Shown here: piece after piece, positions 4,668 to 6,403 of the stretch | How positions within the stretch are numbered: the first letter of the stretch is position 1 | Layout of the letters: each line of letters opens with the position of its first letter | Assembly: GCA_013698385.1 (NCBI GenBank) | Contig: JACCVB010000288.1 | Location: 1-6,403 of the forward strand | Reading direction: 5' to 3' | From: Chloroflexota bacterium | Lineage (GTDB): Bacteria > Chloroflexota > Limnocylindria > Limnocylindrales > CSP1-4 | DNA: 6,403 nt | Program-made: the position numbers and the translations under genes | Notes under the pieces: model-generated | The model's database searches: none | What the model was told of the DNA's origin: nothing | Seen by the model: the letters and a program-made list of their open reading frames with translations, nothing else

Positions 4668-5062
4668 TCGGGGTCGACACCTCGGTCCTGGTCCGGTACT
4701 TGGTGGGAACACCGACCGATCAAGCCGCCCGCGCGGCCGCCATCATCGATGACGATGAGGTCGAGCTTGCGGCATCCATCGTCGCGCTCGCTGAATGCGC
4801 GCACGTCCTCCGTTCTCAGTACGCCGTCGAGGGACGCGACATCATCGATAGCCTCATCGGTTTCATCCAACGCGAGAACGTCAACATGCTGGGTCTGCGG
4901 GCGGATGTGCTCGTGGAGATGCTGGTGCGCGCCAGGTCCATGCCAGGTCGCCCGATCCCGGACGCCATGATCGTCGCGGCATCGGTGGCGGCGAACGCGT
5001 TGCCCCTCGCCACGTTCGACAAGGGTCAGGCCCGCTACGGGATCAGCGTGAAGGAGCCGTGA
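4664..5062 (+). CDS. vapC: VapC-type PIN-domain ribonuclease toxin, module 4
   Basis: This is a complete 132-residue PIN protein starting at GTG in the antitoxin stop. The acidic site is visible: D5 in IGVDTSVLVRYLVG, E44 in VALAECAHVLRS, D100 in RPIPDAMIVAAS, and D119 in LATFDKGQAR. As in the family, it should be a Mg-dependent endoribonuclease cutting structured RNA such as tRNA or rRNA, held inactive by the AbrB-type antitoxin. It differs clearly from the module 1 PIN toxin in sequence and antitoxin type, so the two are not recent duplicates. No Shine-Dalgarno sequence precedes the GTG. It converges on ettA with nine bases between stops and no convincing terminator. The domain call is firm; the target is unknown. 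Confidence 0.94.
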   Translation: MIGVDTSVLVRYLVGTPTDQAARAAAIIDDDEVELAASIVALAECAHVLRSQYAVEGRDIIDSLIGFIQRENVNMLGLRADVLVEMLVRARSMPGRPIPDAMIVAASVAANALPLATFDKGQARYGISVKEP

Positions 5063-5071
5063 GCCGAGCGG

Positions 5072-6403
<1,332 letters not shown>

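Overview
This is a compact, GC-rich bacterial window with almost no intergenic space (largest gap 122 bp) and heavy use of GTG and TTG starts. Several transcripts look leaderless. That style suits a high-GC lineage such as Actinomycetota or Chloroflexota, but nothing here fixes the phylum. No RNA gene, CRISPR array, transposase or integrase was seen.

The content is four type II toxin-antitoxin (TA) modules around a small block of enzyme genes, ending in a housekeeping translation factor. Module 1 (minus, 1-634) is a ribbon-helix-helix (RHH) antitoxin plus a PIN-domain VapC toxin that runs off the left edge by a few residues. Module 2 (plus, 736-1271) is an RHH antitoxin plus a RelE/ParE-fold toxin, divergent from module 1 across a 101-bp control region. 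Then comes a nitrilase (minus, 1297-2274), divergent from a two-gene operon of an alpha/beta hydrolase and a DinB-like metal-site protein (plus, 2397-3649). Module 3 (plus, 3757-4325) is an RHH antitoxin plus MazF. Module 4 (plus, 4410-5062) is an AbrB-type antitoxin plus a second VapC. It converges on ettA (minus, 5072 to the right edge), an ABC-F translation factor whose N-terminal part lies outside the window.

The TA modules share one expression design. Each antitoxin has a -10 box very close to its ATG (six bases in modules 1-3, ten in module 4), with a palindrome in or beside the promoter, which suggests leaderless, autorepressed mRNAs. Each toxin starts at a GTG inside a 4-base GTGA overlap with the antitoxin stop and has no visible Shine-Dalgarno sequence, so it probably depends on translational coupling. 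The nitrilase and hydrolase instead have strong Shine-Dalgarno sequences.

The toxin types imply RNA cleavage or ribosome/gyrase targeting, as in their families. The nitrilase, hydrolase and DinB-like protein suggest small-molecule hydrolysis or detoxification, but no substrate can be read from sequence. The layout TA-TA-enzymes-TA-TA is the most notable large-scale feature. Each part belongs to a known family; the arrangement and the shared control design are what deserve follow-up.
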